From NCBI GenBank assembly GCA_035295745.1, contig DATGIL010000090.1, positions 1 to 64,000 on the forward strand: a DNA stretch of 64,000 nucleotides, read 5' to 3'. Position 1 is the first letter of the stretch; each line of letters starts with the position of its first letter. Shown here piece after piece: positions 50,888-58,926 of the stretch. Position numbers and translations under genes: made by a program. The stretch comes from JAIQFL01 sp035295745. GTDB lineage: Bacteria > Acidobacteriota > Terriglobia > Bryobacterales > Bryobacteraceae. The notes under the pieces are model-generated. The model ran no database searches. It saw only the letters and a list, made by a program, of their open reading frames with translations, and had not been told where the DNA came from.

Positions 50888-53164
50888 ATGAAAAGACTCG
50901 TCATCTACTCTCTGTGCCTGTGCGTCTGCGTGCAGTCCGCGTATCCCGCGGAGACCGGTACGTTGCGCGGCTTCTCCACCGAGTCCACGCGCACCGAGCG
51001 GGATTGGGAGACCAAGTTCCGCGCCATGCCCGATCCGGCCAACCTGCGGTCCTACATGCAGCGCCTGTCCGCCAGGCCGCACCATGTGGGCTCGCCCTAC
51101 GACAAGGACAATGCCGAGTGGCTCCTCTCGAAGTTCAAAGAGTGGGGGCTCGACGCGCAGATTGAGACGTTCGAGGTTCTTTTCCCGACGCCCAAGGAGC
51201 GAGCGCTCGAGCTGGTAGAGCCCACGCGCTTCACGGCGAAGCTTGAAGAGCCTACCGTCTCTAGCGATCCCACCTCCTCGCAGCATCAGGAGCAGTTGCC
51301 GACCTACAATGCGTACTCGATCGATGGCGATGTGACGGCTCCGTTGGTGTACGTAAACTATGGCATTCCCGACGACTACGAGATGCTGGAGCGCCTGGGT
51401 ATCTCGGTGAAGGGGGCGATTGTGATCGCGCGGTACGGCGGATCGTGGCGCGGCATCAAGCCGAAAGTCGCGGCGGAGCACGGCGCCGTCGGCTGCCTGA
51501 TCTATTCCGATCCGCGAGATGACGGCTACTTCGCGGGCGACGTGTTTCCGGAGGGCGCCTACCGCAATAAGGATGGCGTGCAACGGGGCAGCGTGATGGA
51601 CATGCCGGTCTATCCCGGCGATCCGCTCACTCCCGGGGTGGGCGCAACCCGGGACGCGAAGCGTCTGGCACGCGCCGACGCCACGACGTTGACCAAGATC
51701 CCGGTCATGCCGATCTCTTACGGCGACGCGCAACCCTTGCTCGCCGCACTCAAAGGACCAGTCGCACCGGCGCCGTGGCGCGGAGCGTTGCCCATGACCT
51801 ATCACCTCGGCCCCGGGCCATCCAAGGTGCATCTGAAGCTCTCGTTTAACTGGGACCTGAAGCCGATCTATGACGTGATCGCGCGTATTCCCGGCAGCAC
51901 CTATCCCGATGAGTGGATCATTCGCGGCAACCATCACGACGGATGGGTGAATGGCGCCGAAGATCCCATTTCGGGTCTCGGACCGTTGATGGAAGAGGCA
52001 CGCGGATTGGGCGCGCTTTTGAAGCAGGGATGGAAGCCAAAGCGCACCATCATTCTGTGTGCGTGGGATGGTGAAGAGCCGGGACTGCTGGGTTCCACAG
52101 AATGGGCGGAAACGCATGCCGAGGAGCTACAGCGGAACGCGGCGGTCTACATCAACTCGGATGGCAATGGCCGGGGTTTCCTGCAAGTGGAGGGGTCGCA
52201 CACGCTCGAGCGCTTCATCAATGGCGTGCAACGCGATATCGACGATCCTGAGTCGAAGCTCTCGGTGTGGAAACGGCTGCAGTTCCAGCGGATCGCAAAT
52301 CCGCCGCCGGGAGCGGCGCCACAAGACCGGCAGGAGGCGCGCAATCGCCCGGATCTGCGCATTGGCGCACTCGGATCGGGCTCCGACTACACGGCGTTCC
52401 TGGATCATCTGGGGATCGCGTCGGTGAATATGGGCTTCGGTGGGGAGGATGGCGGCGGCATCTACCACTCGATCTACGATGACTTCTACTGGTACACGCA
52501 TTTTGCCGACACCGATTTCGTCTACGGGCGCGCGTTGGCCCAGGCGGCTGGTACGACTGTGATGCGGCTGGCCGACGCCGAGTTGCTGCCCTTCGATTTC
52601 GACGATCTGACCGACACCGTGCGCCGCTACATCGACGAAGTCAAGAAGTTGGCTACGGACAAGCGCGATCAGATCGTGGAGCGCAATCGGCAGATCGACG
52701 AGGGAATGTTCGCGGCGATCGAGGATCCGCATCACAAGATGGCAGCGCCGGCGAAGGAACCGGTCCCGCCCTTCCTCAATTTCGCTCCGTTGGATAACGG
52801 CCTGGCGGCGCTCCAGCGCACCACGCAGTTATACGACGAGGCGTTGGCCCATGCCACCGAGAACGGCGGATCGGCGCTGATGCGGGCGGCGTTGCGGGAA
52901 GCGAACGGCAAGCTGATCGCGGTGGAGCGTGCATTGACGCTGAATGAGGGACTGCCGAATCGGCCTTGGTTCAAGCATCAGATCTACGCGCCCGGTTTCT
53001 ATACCGGATACGGCGTGAAGACGCTGCCCGCGGTGCGCGAGAGCATCGAGCAGAAGGAATGGAAGCTGGCGGACGAGGAGATCGTCAAGGTCGGGAAGGT
53101 GCTCGAGAATGCCGGCGAGACGATTCAAGGTGCGACTTCGGAATTAGGACGCGCCGTGAAGTAA
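50888..53164 (+). CDS. Secreted M28 peptidase, glutamate carboxypeptidase II-like
   Basis: This 758-residue exported zinc peptidase has a signal peptide (LVIYSLCLCVCVQSAYPA) and a PA domain near 150-290 inserted in the catalytic domain (YVNYGIPDDYEMLERLGISVKGAIVIARYGG). Metal ligands lie in IRGNHHDGWVNGAEDPISG, AWDGEEPGLLGSTEW (catalytic Glu pair), INSDGNG and GGIYHSIYDDFYWYTHF. A helical TfR-dimer-like C-terminus follows. The PSMA-like arrangement is complete, so it is probably an active exopeptidase. ATG 50888 gives the signal peptide; TAGAAT lies 13 bases upstream. The longer frame from 50828 overlaps the previous gene. Confidence 0.93.
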   Translation: MKRLVIYSLCLCVCVQSAYPAETGTLRGFSTESTRTERDWETKFRAMPDPANLRSYMQRLSARPHHVGSPYDKDNAEWLLSKFKEWGLDAQIETFEVLFPTPKERALELVEPTRFTAKLEEPTVSSDPTSSQHQEQLPTYNAYSIDGDVTAPLVYVNYGIPDDYEMLERLGISVKGAIVIARYGGSWRGIKPKVAAEHGAVGCLIYSDPRDDGYFAGDVFPEGAYRNKDGVQRGSVMDMPVYPGDPLTPGVGATRDAKRLARADATTLTKIPVMPISYGDAQPLLAALKGPVAPAPWRGALPMTYHLGPGPSKVHLKLSFNWDLKPIYDVIARIPGSTYPDEWIIRGNHHDGWVNGAEDPISGLGPLMEEARGLGALLKQGWKPKRTIILCAWDGEEPGLLGSTEWAETHAEELQRNAAVYINSDGNGRGFLQVEGSHTLERFINGVQRDIDDPESKLSVWKRLQFQRIANPPPGAAPQDRQEARNRPDLRIGALGSGSDYTAFLDHLGIASVNMGFGGEDGGGIYHSIYDDFYWYTHFADTDFVYGRALAQAAGTTVMRLADAELLPFDFDDLTDTVRRYIDEVKKLATDKRDQIVERNRQIDEGMFAAIEDPHHKMAAPAKEPVPPFLNFAPLDNGLAALQRTTQLYDEALAHATENGGSALMRAALREANGKLIAVERALTLNEGLPNRPWFKHQIYAPGFYTGYGVKTLPAVRESIEQKEWKLADEEIVKVGKVLENAGETIQGATSELGRAVK

Positions 53165-53221
53165 GTATGTGGCGCGAGCACATCAGTTCCAGATTGCCGC
53201 ACGAGACTTCGCGCGTACCCG

Positions 53222-53272
53222 ATAAGCGTCGAGAAGAGTGTCGACGCGGCAAACCGGGCGTTTGAGCCACAC
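53222..53272 (+). repeat. Family A double-hairpin repeat, copy 4
   Basis: CGTCGA-GAAGAGTG-TCGACG at 53227-53246 is followed by GGCAAACCGGGCGTTTGAGCC. It lies between the converging peptidase and histidine-kinase genes, so it may act as a bidirectional terminator. Confidence 0.75.
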
Positions 53273-54463
53273 TTAAGGCCGCTTTAGCGTGAAGCGAAAA
53301 GTGGAGCCGGTTCCTTCTCCGTCGGATTCGACCCAGATGTGGCCGCCGTGCCGCTCCACGATCTTGCGGCAGAGTGCGAGGCCAAGCCCGCTTCCCGGCA
53401 ACTCGGATCCGTGCAGCCGTTTGAGCGGTTCGAAGATGCTGTGCTGGGACTCGAGCGGGATCCCTTCGCCGTTGTCCTGAATCGCGAAGCTCCAGCCGCT
53501 ATCGATACTCTCGCCGGAAATCTGAATCACCGGTGCGTGTCCAAGCCTGCGATAGTGGATGGCGTTGGCGATCAGGTTTTGCAGAACCTGTTCGATCTGG
53601 ACCGGGTCGCATTCCACCTGGGGCAGAGGACCGCAAATGACCTTGGCATGCGATTCGCGCACGGACGCTGCCAGCTTGACCAGAACGGCGTTCACGAGTT
53701 CGCTGATGGGTACCGCCTCTCGCCGTATTTCGCCGTTGCCTACCTGTGCGAACTCGAGCATGGAAGTCACCAGCCGCTGCATTCCGTCGGCTGACTGGAC
53801 CATGAGGCGCAGGAGGCTCTTCTGGTTTTCATTCATGCTCTGTTCGCCATTGCGGGCGAACAACTCCGCCAGGGTGCGGACGGTTCTCGCGGGCGCTTGC
53901 AGGTCGTGCGACAGAGCGTGCGAAAAGCGAGAGAGCTCTTCATTCGAACGCTCCAGCTCGATTCGCAAATCCTCCCTTTGCCGTTCGGCTTCGCGGCGTG
54001 CGGTGGTTTCCACTCCGATTGCCAGGATGCCCGAGACTCCGCCATTTTCTCGCACCGGGCTATACGAGAGAGTGAACCACGTATCCTCGGGCTGATGGTG
54101 CCGCACATAGCGGAACAGCATGTCTTCCAGGACGACTGTTTCGCCCTTCCATACTCTCTGCCGGATCGGTTCGTAGGCTTCGCGGATTTCCGGGAAGGTC
54201 TCTAATAGGGGCTGTCCCAAAGCGATGGGGTGACGCGTGCCGATAATCGGCGCATACGCATCGTTGTACAGGAGTGTAAGCTCGCGGCCCCATTGCAGGG
54301 TGGCGGGGAAACCGCAATTGAGCATCACCTCGACATAACTTCGGATGTTCTGGGGCCAGCGCTCAATCGGTCCGAGCGGCGTCGGCTCCCAATTGAAGGT
54401 GCGAATGAGGTGGGACAACTCTCCGCGTCCAGCGGGCCATGAATCGTCTAAATGCGGATCCAT
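53273..54463 (-). CDS. PAS-domain sensor histidine kinase, cytoplasmic
   Basis: This 396-residue kinase lacks transmembrane helices. A PAS-like N-terminal domain (FNWEPTPLGPIERWPQNIRSYVEVML, LTLLYNDAYAPIIGTRHP, WFTLSYSPVRENGGVSGILAIGVETTARREAERQ) is followed by a coiled-coil linker, HisKA with the histidine in FSHALSHDLQAPARTVRTL, and HATPase (LQNLIANAIHYRRLG, IQDNGEGIP, GSGLGLALCRKI). No response regulator is adjacent, so it is an orphan. The GWEPTPLGP-type start is common in phytochrome-related soil kinases. Confidence 0.9.
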   Translation of the reverse strand: MDPHLDDSWPAGRGELSHLIRTFNWEPTPLGPIERWPQNIRSYVEVMLNCGFPATLQWGRELTLLYNDAYAPIIGTRHPIALGQPLLETFPEIREAYEPIRQRVWKGETVVLEDMLFRYVRHHQPEDTWFTLSYSPVRENGGVSGILAIGVETTARREAERQREDLRIELERSNEELSRFSHALSHDLQAPARTVRTLAELFARNGEQSMNENQKSLLRLMVQSADGMQRLVTSMLEFAQVGNGEIRREAVPISELVNAVLVKLAASVRESHAKVICGPLPQVECDPVQIEQVLQNLIANAIHYRRLGHAPVIQISGESIDSGWSFAIQDNGEGIPLESQHSIFEPLKRLHGSELPGSGLGLALCRKIVERHGGHIWVESDGEGTGSTFRFTLKRP

Positions 54464-54561
54464 ACCAAGACTGTGGTTCCTCTTGAATATAACCTCTTGC
54501 TCCGGCCGCGCGCTTTACCGCGTACGGACCGGTCTACACTAATAGGAACCGGAGCCAACCT

Positions 54562-57500
54562 ATGTATCGCTACGCGTCGCTTTTTCTGATTCTGAATGCA
54601 GCTTTGGCGCAATCCGTTCCCAAAGTCGACTTGTTGAAGCCGCTCAAGTTCCGCGAGATCGGACCCGCGAATATGGGTGGCCGCATTGACGATTTCGCCG
54701 TGGTCGAGAGCAATACCAACATCGTTTACGCGGCAACAGCCTCAGGCGGCGTTTGGAAAACGGTCAATGGCGGGATCTCGTGGAAGCCGATCTTCGATGA
54801 CCAGCCGGTCTCGTCGATCGGCGATGTCACGGTCTCTCAGTCCGAGCCCGATGTCGTCTGGGTCGGCACCGGCGAGGCCAACAACCGCCAGAGTTCCTCG
54901 TGGGGCAATGGGGTCTACAAGTCGGCCGACGGCGGCAAGACGTGGAGCCACATGGGCCTTCGGGAGACGGCGCACATTCCGCGGATCGTCATTCATCCCG
55001 CCAATGCCAACGTGGTCTACGTCGCGGCGCAGGGAAAGCTCTGGGGTCCGAACGAAGAGCGAGGCGTTTTCAAAACCACCGATGGCGGCAAGACCTGGTC
55101 GAAGGTGCTTTACATCAATCCCGATACCGGCGTCAACGATCTGGCGATGGATCCCTCGAATCCCGATACGTTGTATGCCGCGGCGTATCAGCGGCGCCGC
55201 ACTGCGTTCGGCTTCAACGGCGGTGGGCCGGGCAGCGGCATCTATCGCACGACCGATGGCGGGGTCACCTGGAAGAAGCTTACAAACGGACTGCCGAAGG
55301 GCGAAATGGGGCGTATTGGCCTGGACGTCTATCGCCGCAATCCGAACGTCGTCTACGCGGTGGTCGAAAGCGAGGAGTCCGGCATCTACCGCAGCGACGA
55401 CAAGGGCGAGAACTGGGTGAAGATGAGCAATACCAATGCGCGCCCGATGTACTTCAGCCAGGTGCGCGTGGACCCCAATAACGACCAGCGTGTCTGGGAA
55501 GCCGGCGTGAACATGGCGTATTCCGAGGATGGTGGGAAGACATTCGTGACCAACCGTGTCAACCGCATCCACGTGGACTTTCACGCGATTTGGATCGATC
55601 CCTCGAACTCGGACAACATGATCGTGGGCTGCGACGGCGGTATCCACTTCAGCCGCGATGGTGGCCGCTCCTGGGATGCCCGCGAGCAGATCGCCATCGG
55701 CCAGTTCTACGAGATTTCGTACGACATGGCGAAGCCGTACAAGCTGTGCGGCGGTCTGCAGGATAACAGCAGTTGGTGCGGCCCGAGCGCCACCACCAAC
55801 ATCCGCGGCATCACCAACGAAGACTGGTATACCGTTCAGGGCGGGGACGGTTTCTACGCGCAGATCGATCCCGAAGAGCCGTGGATTGTATACGCCGAAT
55901 CGCAGGATGGAAACGTGGCGCGCCGCGATCTGCGCACCCACGAGGCGCGCGACATACGGCCCCGCGAGGACGACGACAAGATGCCGCGCTATCGCTTCCA
56001 GTGGAACACGCCGCTGCTGATCTCCAGGCACGACCGCAAGACCATCTACTACGGCGGCAATTTTGTCTTCAAATCCAGCGACCAAGGGGACAACTGGAAG
56101 CGCGTCTCGCCCGATCTGACCTCGGGCGTGGACCGGAAGACTCTTAGCATCATGGGACGCAAGGTGGAGGACCGCACCACCTTGTCGCGTAACGACGGCG
56201 TGGCGGCCTTCCCCACGATCACGACGCTGACGGAATCGCCGGTGCGTGCCGGCGTACTCTGGGCCGGCACGGACGATGGGAATCTGCACGTCTCGCAGGA
56301 CGGCGAGACGTGGAAGAATGTGGTGGCGAATGTGCCGGGCGTGCCTAAGGGCACCTATGTGAGCCGGGTTACCGCCTCCGCGTTCGATCCCGGCACGGCG
56401 TATGCGGCCTTCGACGGACATCGCGCTGACGATTTCAACGTCTACCTGTACAAGACCACGGATTACGGACAGACGTGGAAGTCGATTACCACGGGCATTC
56501 CGAAGAACGGCGGCACGCTGCATGTGGTTCGCGAGCACCCGCGCAATCGCGACCTGCTGTTTGCGGGAGGCGAGTTTGGATTGTATGTCTCGTTCGATCG
56601 CGGCGAGAACTGGCAGGAACTGAAGAACAATCTGCCGCGCGTGCCGGTAGACGATATCGCGATTCATCCGCGCGAGAACGATCTGATCGTGGCCACCCAC
56701 GGCCGCTCGATCTGGATCCTTGACAGCATCTCCGCGCTGGAACAGATGACCGGCAAGTCCGCGGACAGCAATCTGCAGGCGTTCGATGTGCGCCCCGCGG
56801 TGATGTGGCGCCTGGCGCGGAAGCGGGATTTCGATGCCCACGACGTCTTCGTGGGAGCCAATCCTCCGGCCGGCGCGATCATCGATTTCTGGGTCAAGAA
56901 CAAGCCCGACGCCAAGGACGTCAAGATCTCGATTCTGGATGCCGGCGGCAAAGCGATCGCCGTGGTCAAACCCGCCGCTGTGGAGGCAGGAGTGAATCGT
57001 GTAGTGTGGGGCCTGCGGACCGATCGCCCCGTGCCTCTTACCGCGCAAGAGGAGGCCATGGCCGCCCGATTCGCCGCGGCTGGTGGCGACGCGCCGAACA
57101 CCGGTGGTCCGCTGGTCGATCCGGGCGACTACTCGGTCGAGATCTCGATCGGTTCCGAGCATGTGACGAAGAAGTTCAAGGTGGAGGAGGATCCACGAAT
57201 CACCTGGTTCAGCGCTTCCGACCGCGCCAAGCGCCGCGCCGCAATCGATGACCTGGCGAGCCTGACGAAGCAGGCGGATGCGCTGCGCAAGCGATTCACG
57301 GCCGCCGATTCCGGGCTCACCGCGCTGCAAAATGCCTGGAAGCGTCCGGACGCGCCGAAGATTCCCGATACGGTAAAGACGATGGCCGACGGCTTAAAGG
57401 GAACGCTGGACGAGATCCGGCCGCAATTCGCGGTGCGGAATTTCTTCGAGACGCCGTCGCCCGAGGAGCGTAAAGCGGAGTTGCTCAAACCGGAGCCGGA

Positions 57501-57717
57501 CTTCGTCCTCCCAGCTCTGATGCAAAGGATCTCGCAGCAGGTTCAGGGGCTGGAAAGTTTTGCCGCCGCGCCGTCTGAGGCTCAGATGAAGCAGATCGGG
57601 CTGTTGAAGACGGCGGTGTCGGAGGCTGGCCAGAAGATGGATCGTCTGCGTGACCAGGTGTCGAAGTTCAACGATGCGATGAATGCGGCAAAGGTACCGT
57701 TTATCGCCATGCCGTAA
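54562..57717 (+). CDS. Secreted VPS10/BNR-repeat beta-propeller protein
   Basis: This 1051-residue exported protein has a short signal peptide (YASLFLILNAALAQ). It then has many Asp-box units of the S-x-D-x-G-x-x-W type (KSADGGKTWSHMG, KTTDGGKTWSKVL, RTTDGGVTWKKLT, RSDDKGENWVKM, VSFDRGENWQEL), which form sortilin-like propellers. A C-terminal beta and then helical segment follows (RRAAIDDLASLTKQADALRKRF). It resembles the WD40/YVTN/BNR proteins that are multiplied in Solibacter; no catalytic residues of a glycosidase are evident. An AGGAACCGGAG stretch precedes the ATG. Confidence 0.88.
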   Translation: MYRYASLFLILNAALAQSVPKVDLLKPLKFREIGPANMGGRIDDFAVVESNTNIVYAATASGGVWKTVNGGISWKPIFDDQPVSSIGDVTVSQSEPDVVWVGTGEANNRQSSSWGNGVYKSADGGKTWSHMGLRETAHIPRIVIHPANANVVYVAAQGKLWGPNEERGVFKTTDGGKTWSKVLYINPDTGVNDLAMDPSNPDTLYAAAYQRRRTAFGFNGGGPGSGIYRTTDGGVTWKKLTNGLPKGEMGRIGLDVYRRNPNVVYAVVESEESGIYRSDDKGENWVKMSNTNARPMYFSQVRVDPNNDQRVWEAGVNMAYSEDGGKTFVTNRVNRIHVDFHAIWIDPSNSDNMIVGCDGGIHFSRDGGRSWDAREQIAIGQFYEISYDMAKPYKLCGGLQDNSSWCGPSATTNIRGITNEDWYTVQGGDGFYAQIDPEEPWIVYAESQDGNVARRDLRTHEARDIRPREDDDKMPRYRFQWNTPLLISRHDRKTIYYGGNFVFKSSDQGDNWKRVSPDLTSGVDRKTLSIMGRKVEDRTTLSRNDGVAAFPTITTLTESPVRAGVLWAGTDDGNLHVSQDGETWKNVVANVPGVPKGTYVSRVTASAFDPGTAYAAFDGHRADDFNVYLYKTTDYGQTWKSITTGIPKNGGTLHVVREHPRNRDLLFAGGEFGLYVSFDRGENWQELKNNLPRVPVDDIAIHPRENDLIVATHGRSIWILDSISALEQMTGKSADSNLQAFDVRPAVMWRLARKRDFDAHDVFVGANPPAGAIIDFWVKNKPDAKDVKISILDAGGKAIAVVKPAAVEAGVNRVVWGLRTDRPVPLTAQEEAMAARFAAAGGDAPNTGGPLVDPGDYSVEISIGSEHVTKKFKVEEDPRITWFSASDRAKRRAAIDDLASLTKQADALRKRFTAADSGLTALQNAWKRPDAPKIPDTVKTMADGLKGTLDEIRPQFAVRNFFETPSPEERKAELLKPEPDFVLPALMQRISQQVQGLESFAAAPSEAQMKQIGLLKTAVSEAGQKMDRLRDQVSKFNDAMNAAKVPFIAMP

Positions 57718-57749
57718 GGGCGCGGCGACCCGAGGGTCAGTGTCACTGA

Positions 57750-57787
57750 AAATCCGAGAGCGCAGACGGAATCGCCTGCGCCACCGT
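57750..57787 (+). repeat. Family C palindromic repeat, copy 2
   Basis: GAAAATCCGAGAGCGCAGAC then GGAATCGCCTGCGCCACC matches the copy at 23593-23630, with a few changes in the loop side. Confidence 0.65.
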
Positions 57788-57810
57788 GCTTTTCAGCCCT
57801 GTGCCTCCCA

Positions 57811-57832
57811 AACCGGTACTCGAGTGCCGGTT
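57811..57832. repeat. Near-perfect palindrome AACCGG...CCGGTT
   Basis: AACCGGTACTCGAGTGCCGG followed by TT reads almost the same on both strands. Its TACTCGAGT core resembles the TACTTGAGTA core of the hairpin 28 bases further on, so the two may be copies of one element. Confidence 0.6.
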
Positions 57833-57859
57833 CTTCATCGTGGAATCAATAGCTTACGA

Positions 57860-57891
57860 GGCAAAACGGGTACTTGAGTACCCGTTTTGCC
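57860..57891. terminator. Bidirectional hairpin terminator between convergent genes
   Basis: GGCAAAACGGGTACT and its exact reverse complement AGTACCCGTTTTGCC are separated by TG. CGGGTACT stems followed by TTTT are read in either direction. It sits between the end of the BNR protein (57717) and the end of the PEP-CTERM gene (57900). Confidence 0.65.
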
Positions 57892-57899
57892 CCAGGCGA

Positions 57900-58691
57900 T
57901 CAGCGTGCACTGGCTTTTAGGCGCGAGACTCCCAGCGCGATGGGAGCGATTGCCAACAGCAGCAGTGCGGTGCCCGGTTCCGGCGCCACTTCGAAGCTTC
58001 CGGAACCCGTCGCCAAGCCGTCGCCGTACATGTACGTGCCGGTAAACTGCGTCATGCCTGCAAACCCGAATTGGGCAGCCTGGATGGCCGCTTGCTCTTG
58101 CGGGATGGTGCAGGACGTGCATAGTGCCGCCTCCGCATTGCCGGACCCGCGGCCCACAATTTCATCCACTAACTGGGTATTGGGACCGCTGGTGATGTAG
58201 GTCGGGCCGCCCGGTCCATTGATGATGCCGACGTAATTGCTGGAGTAGTTGTAACTGCCTGCCCCGAAGGTGAAACCGAGCAGGTTGCCAGGATCGTTGC
58301 TGGATGCGGTGAAGGTAAGTTGATCGATGCTGATCTTCTGTCCGTCGCCGTTGATAATCACGCCAAACAGCGGGCGGTTGCCGAGTTCGTTGGCGAAGGC
58401 GGAACCGAAGACGGTGCCGGGGTCCGCCTGTGCCAGCCAACTCGGGAAATTGGTCACGATCATCTGGTCGATGCCGATGGTGGACTGTTGCTGGTAGTAA
58501 CTGGGTGTTGCGGGGATGCCGGCCGACGTCTGCCCGTTCTCTAGAGCGGTCACGGCGTTATTCACGTAGTCCGCGTAGCTCGGCGATCCATAAGCGTTGG
58601 GTGCAACGGAGGGGAATACCAGGATGTTGACAGCGCTGGCGTGGACTGATAGCCCGATTACAAGGGCTAAGAGCAGGAGGCTCTTCCGCAT
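57900..58691 (-). CDS. Secreted PEP-CTERM protein
   Basis: This 263-residue exported protein has a signal peptide (KSLLLLALVIGLSVHASA) and a C-terminal PEP-CTERM sorting tail: the PEPGT motif, a hydrophobic helix (ALLLLAIAPIALGV) and basic residues (RLKASAR). It would be processed by an exosortase, which is not in the window. The body is Gly/Asn/Ser-rich (FTFGAGSYNYSSNYVGIINGPGGPTYI) and is typical of biofilm or surface proteins. ATG 58691 gives the signal peptide; the longer frame to 58853 is not needed. Confidence 0.87.
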   Translation of the reverse strand: MRKSLLLLALVIGLSVHASAVNILVFPSVAPNAYGSPSYADYVNNAVTALENGQTSAGIPATPSYYQQQSTIGIDQMIVTNFPSWLAQADPGTVFGSAFANELGNRPLFGVIINGDGQKISIDQLTFTASSNDPGNLLGFTFGAGSYNYSSNYVGIINGPGGPTYITSGPNTQLVDEIVGRGSGNAEAALCTSCTIPQEQAAIQAAQFGFAGMTQFTGTYMYGDGLATGSGSFEVAPEPGTALLLLAIAPIALGVSRLKASAR

Positions 58692-58926
58692 TGAATATTG
58701 TCTCCAGCCGGTGGCTCGCAGGGTCAGACGCAAAGCTGCGTCTGGATGGAAATACCGGATGCGAATGATTGCGCACTTAGCAGGGAGGTTTCTCCCGGTT
58801 GGCGACTTTGCGACGCCCGCGCGCGGGATGCGGTGTGGACCACCGCAAGTCACGAGTCTAGCACCCGCGGCTCGACTACGGTCCTACTCAGATACTAACT
58901 ATGGCCAACGGCGGGTGGTAATGAGT

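Noticed and set aside
54742..57330. 862-codon minus-strand frame opposite the BNR-repeat gene
   Set aside because: Shadow of a high-GC gene; no signal peptide or motif, while the plus strand has clear Asp-box repeats.
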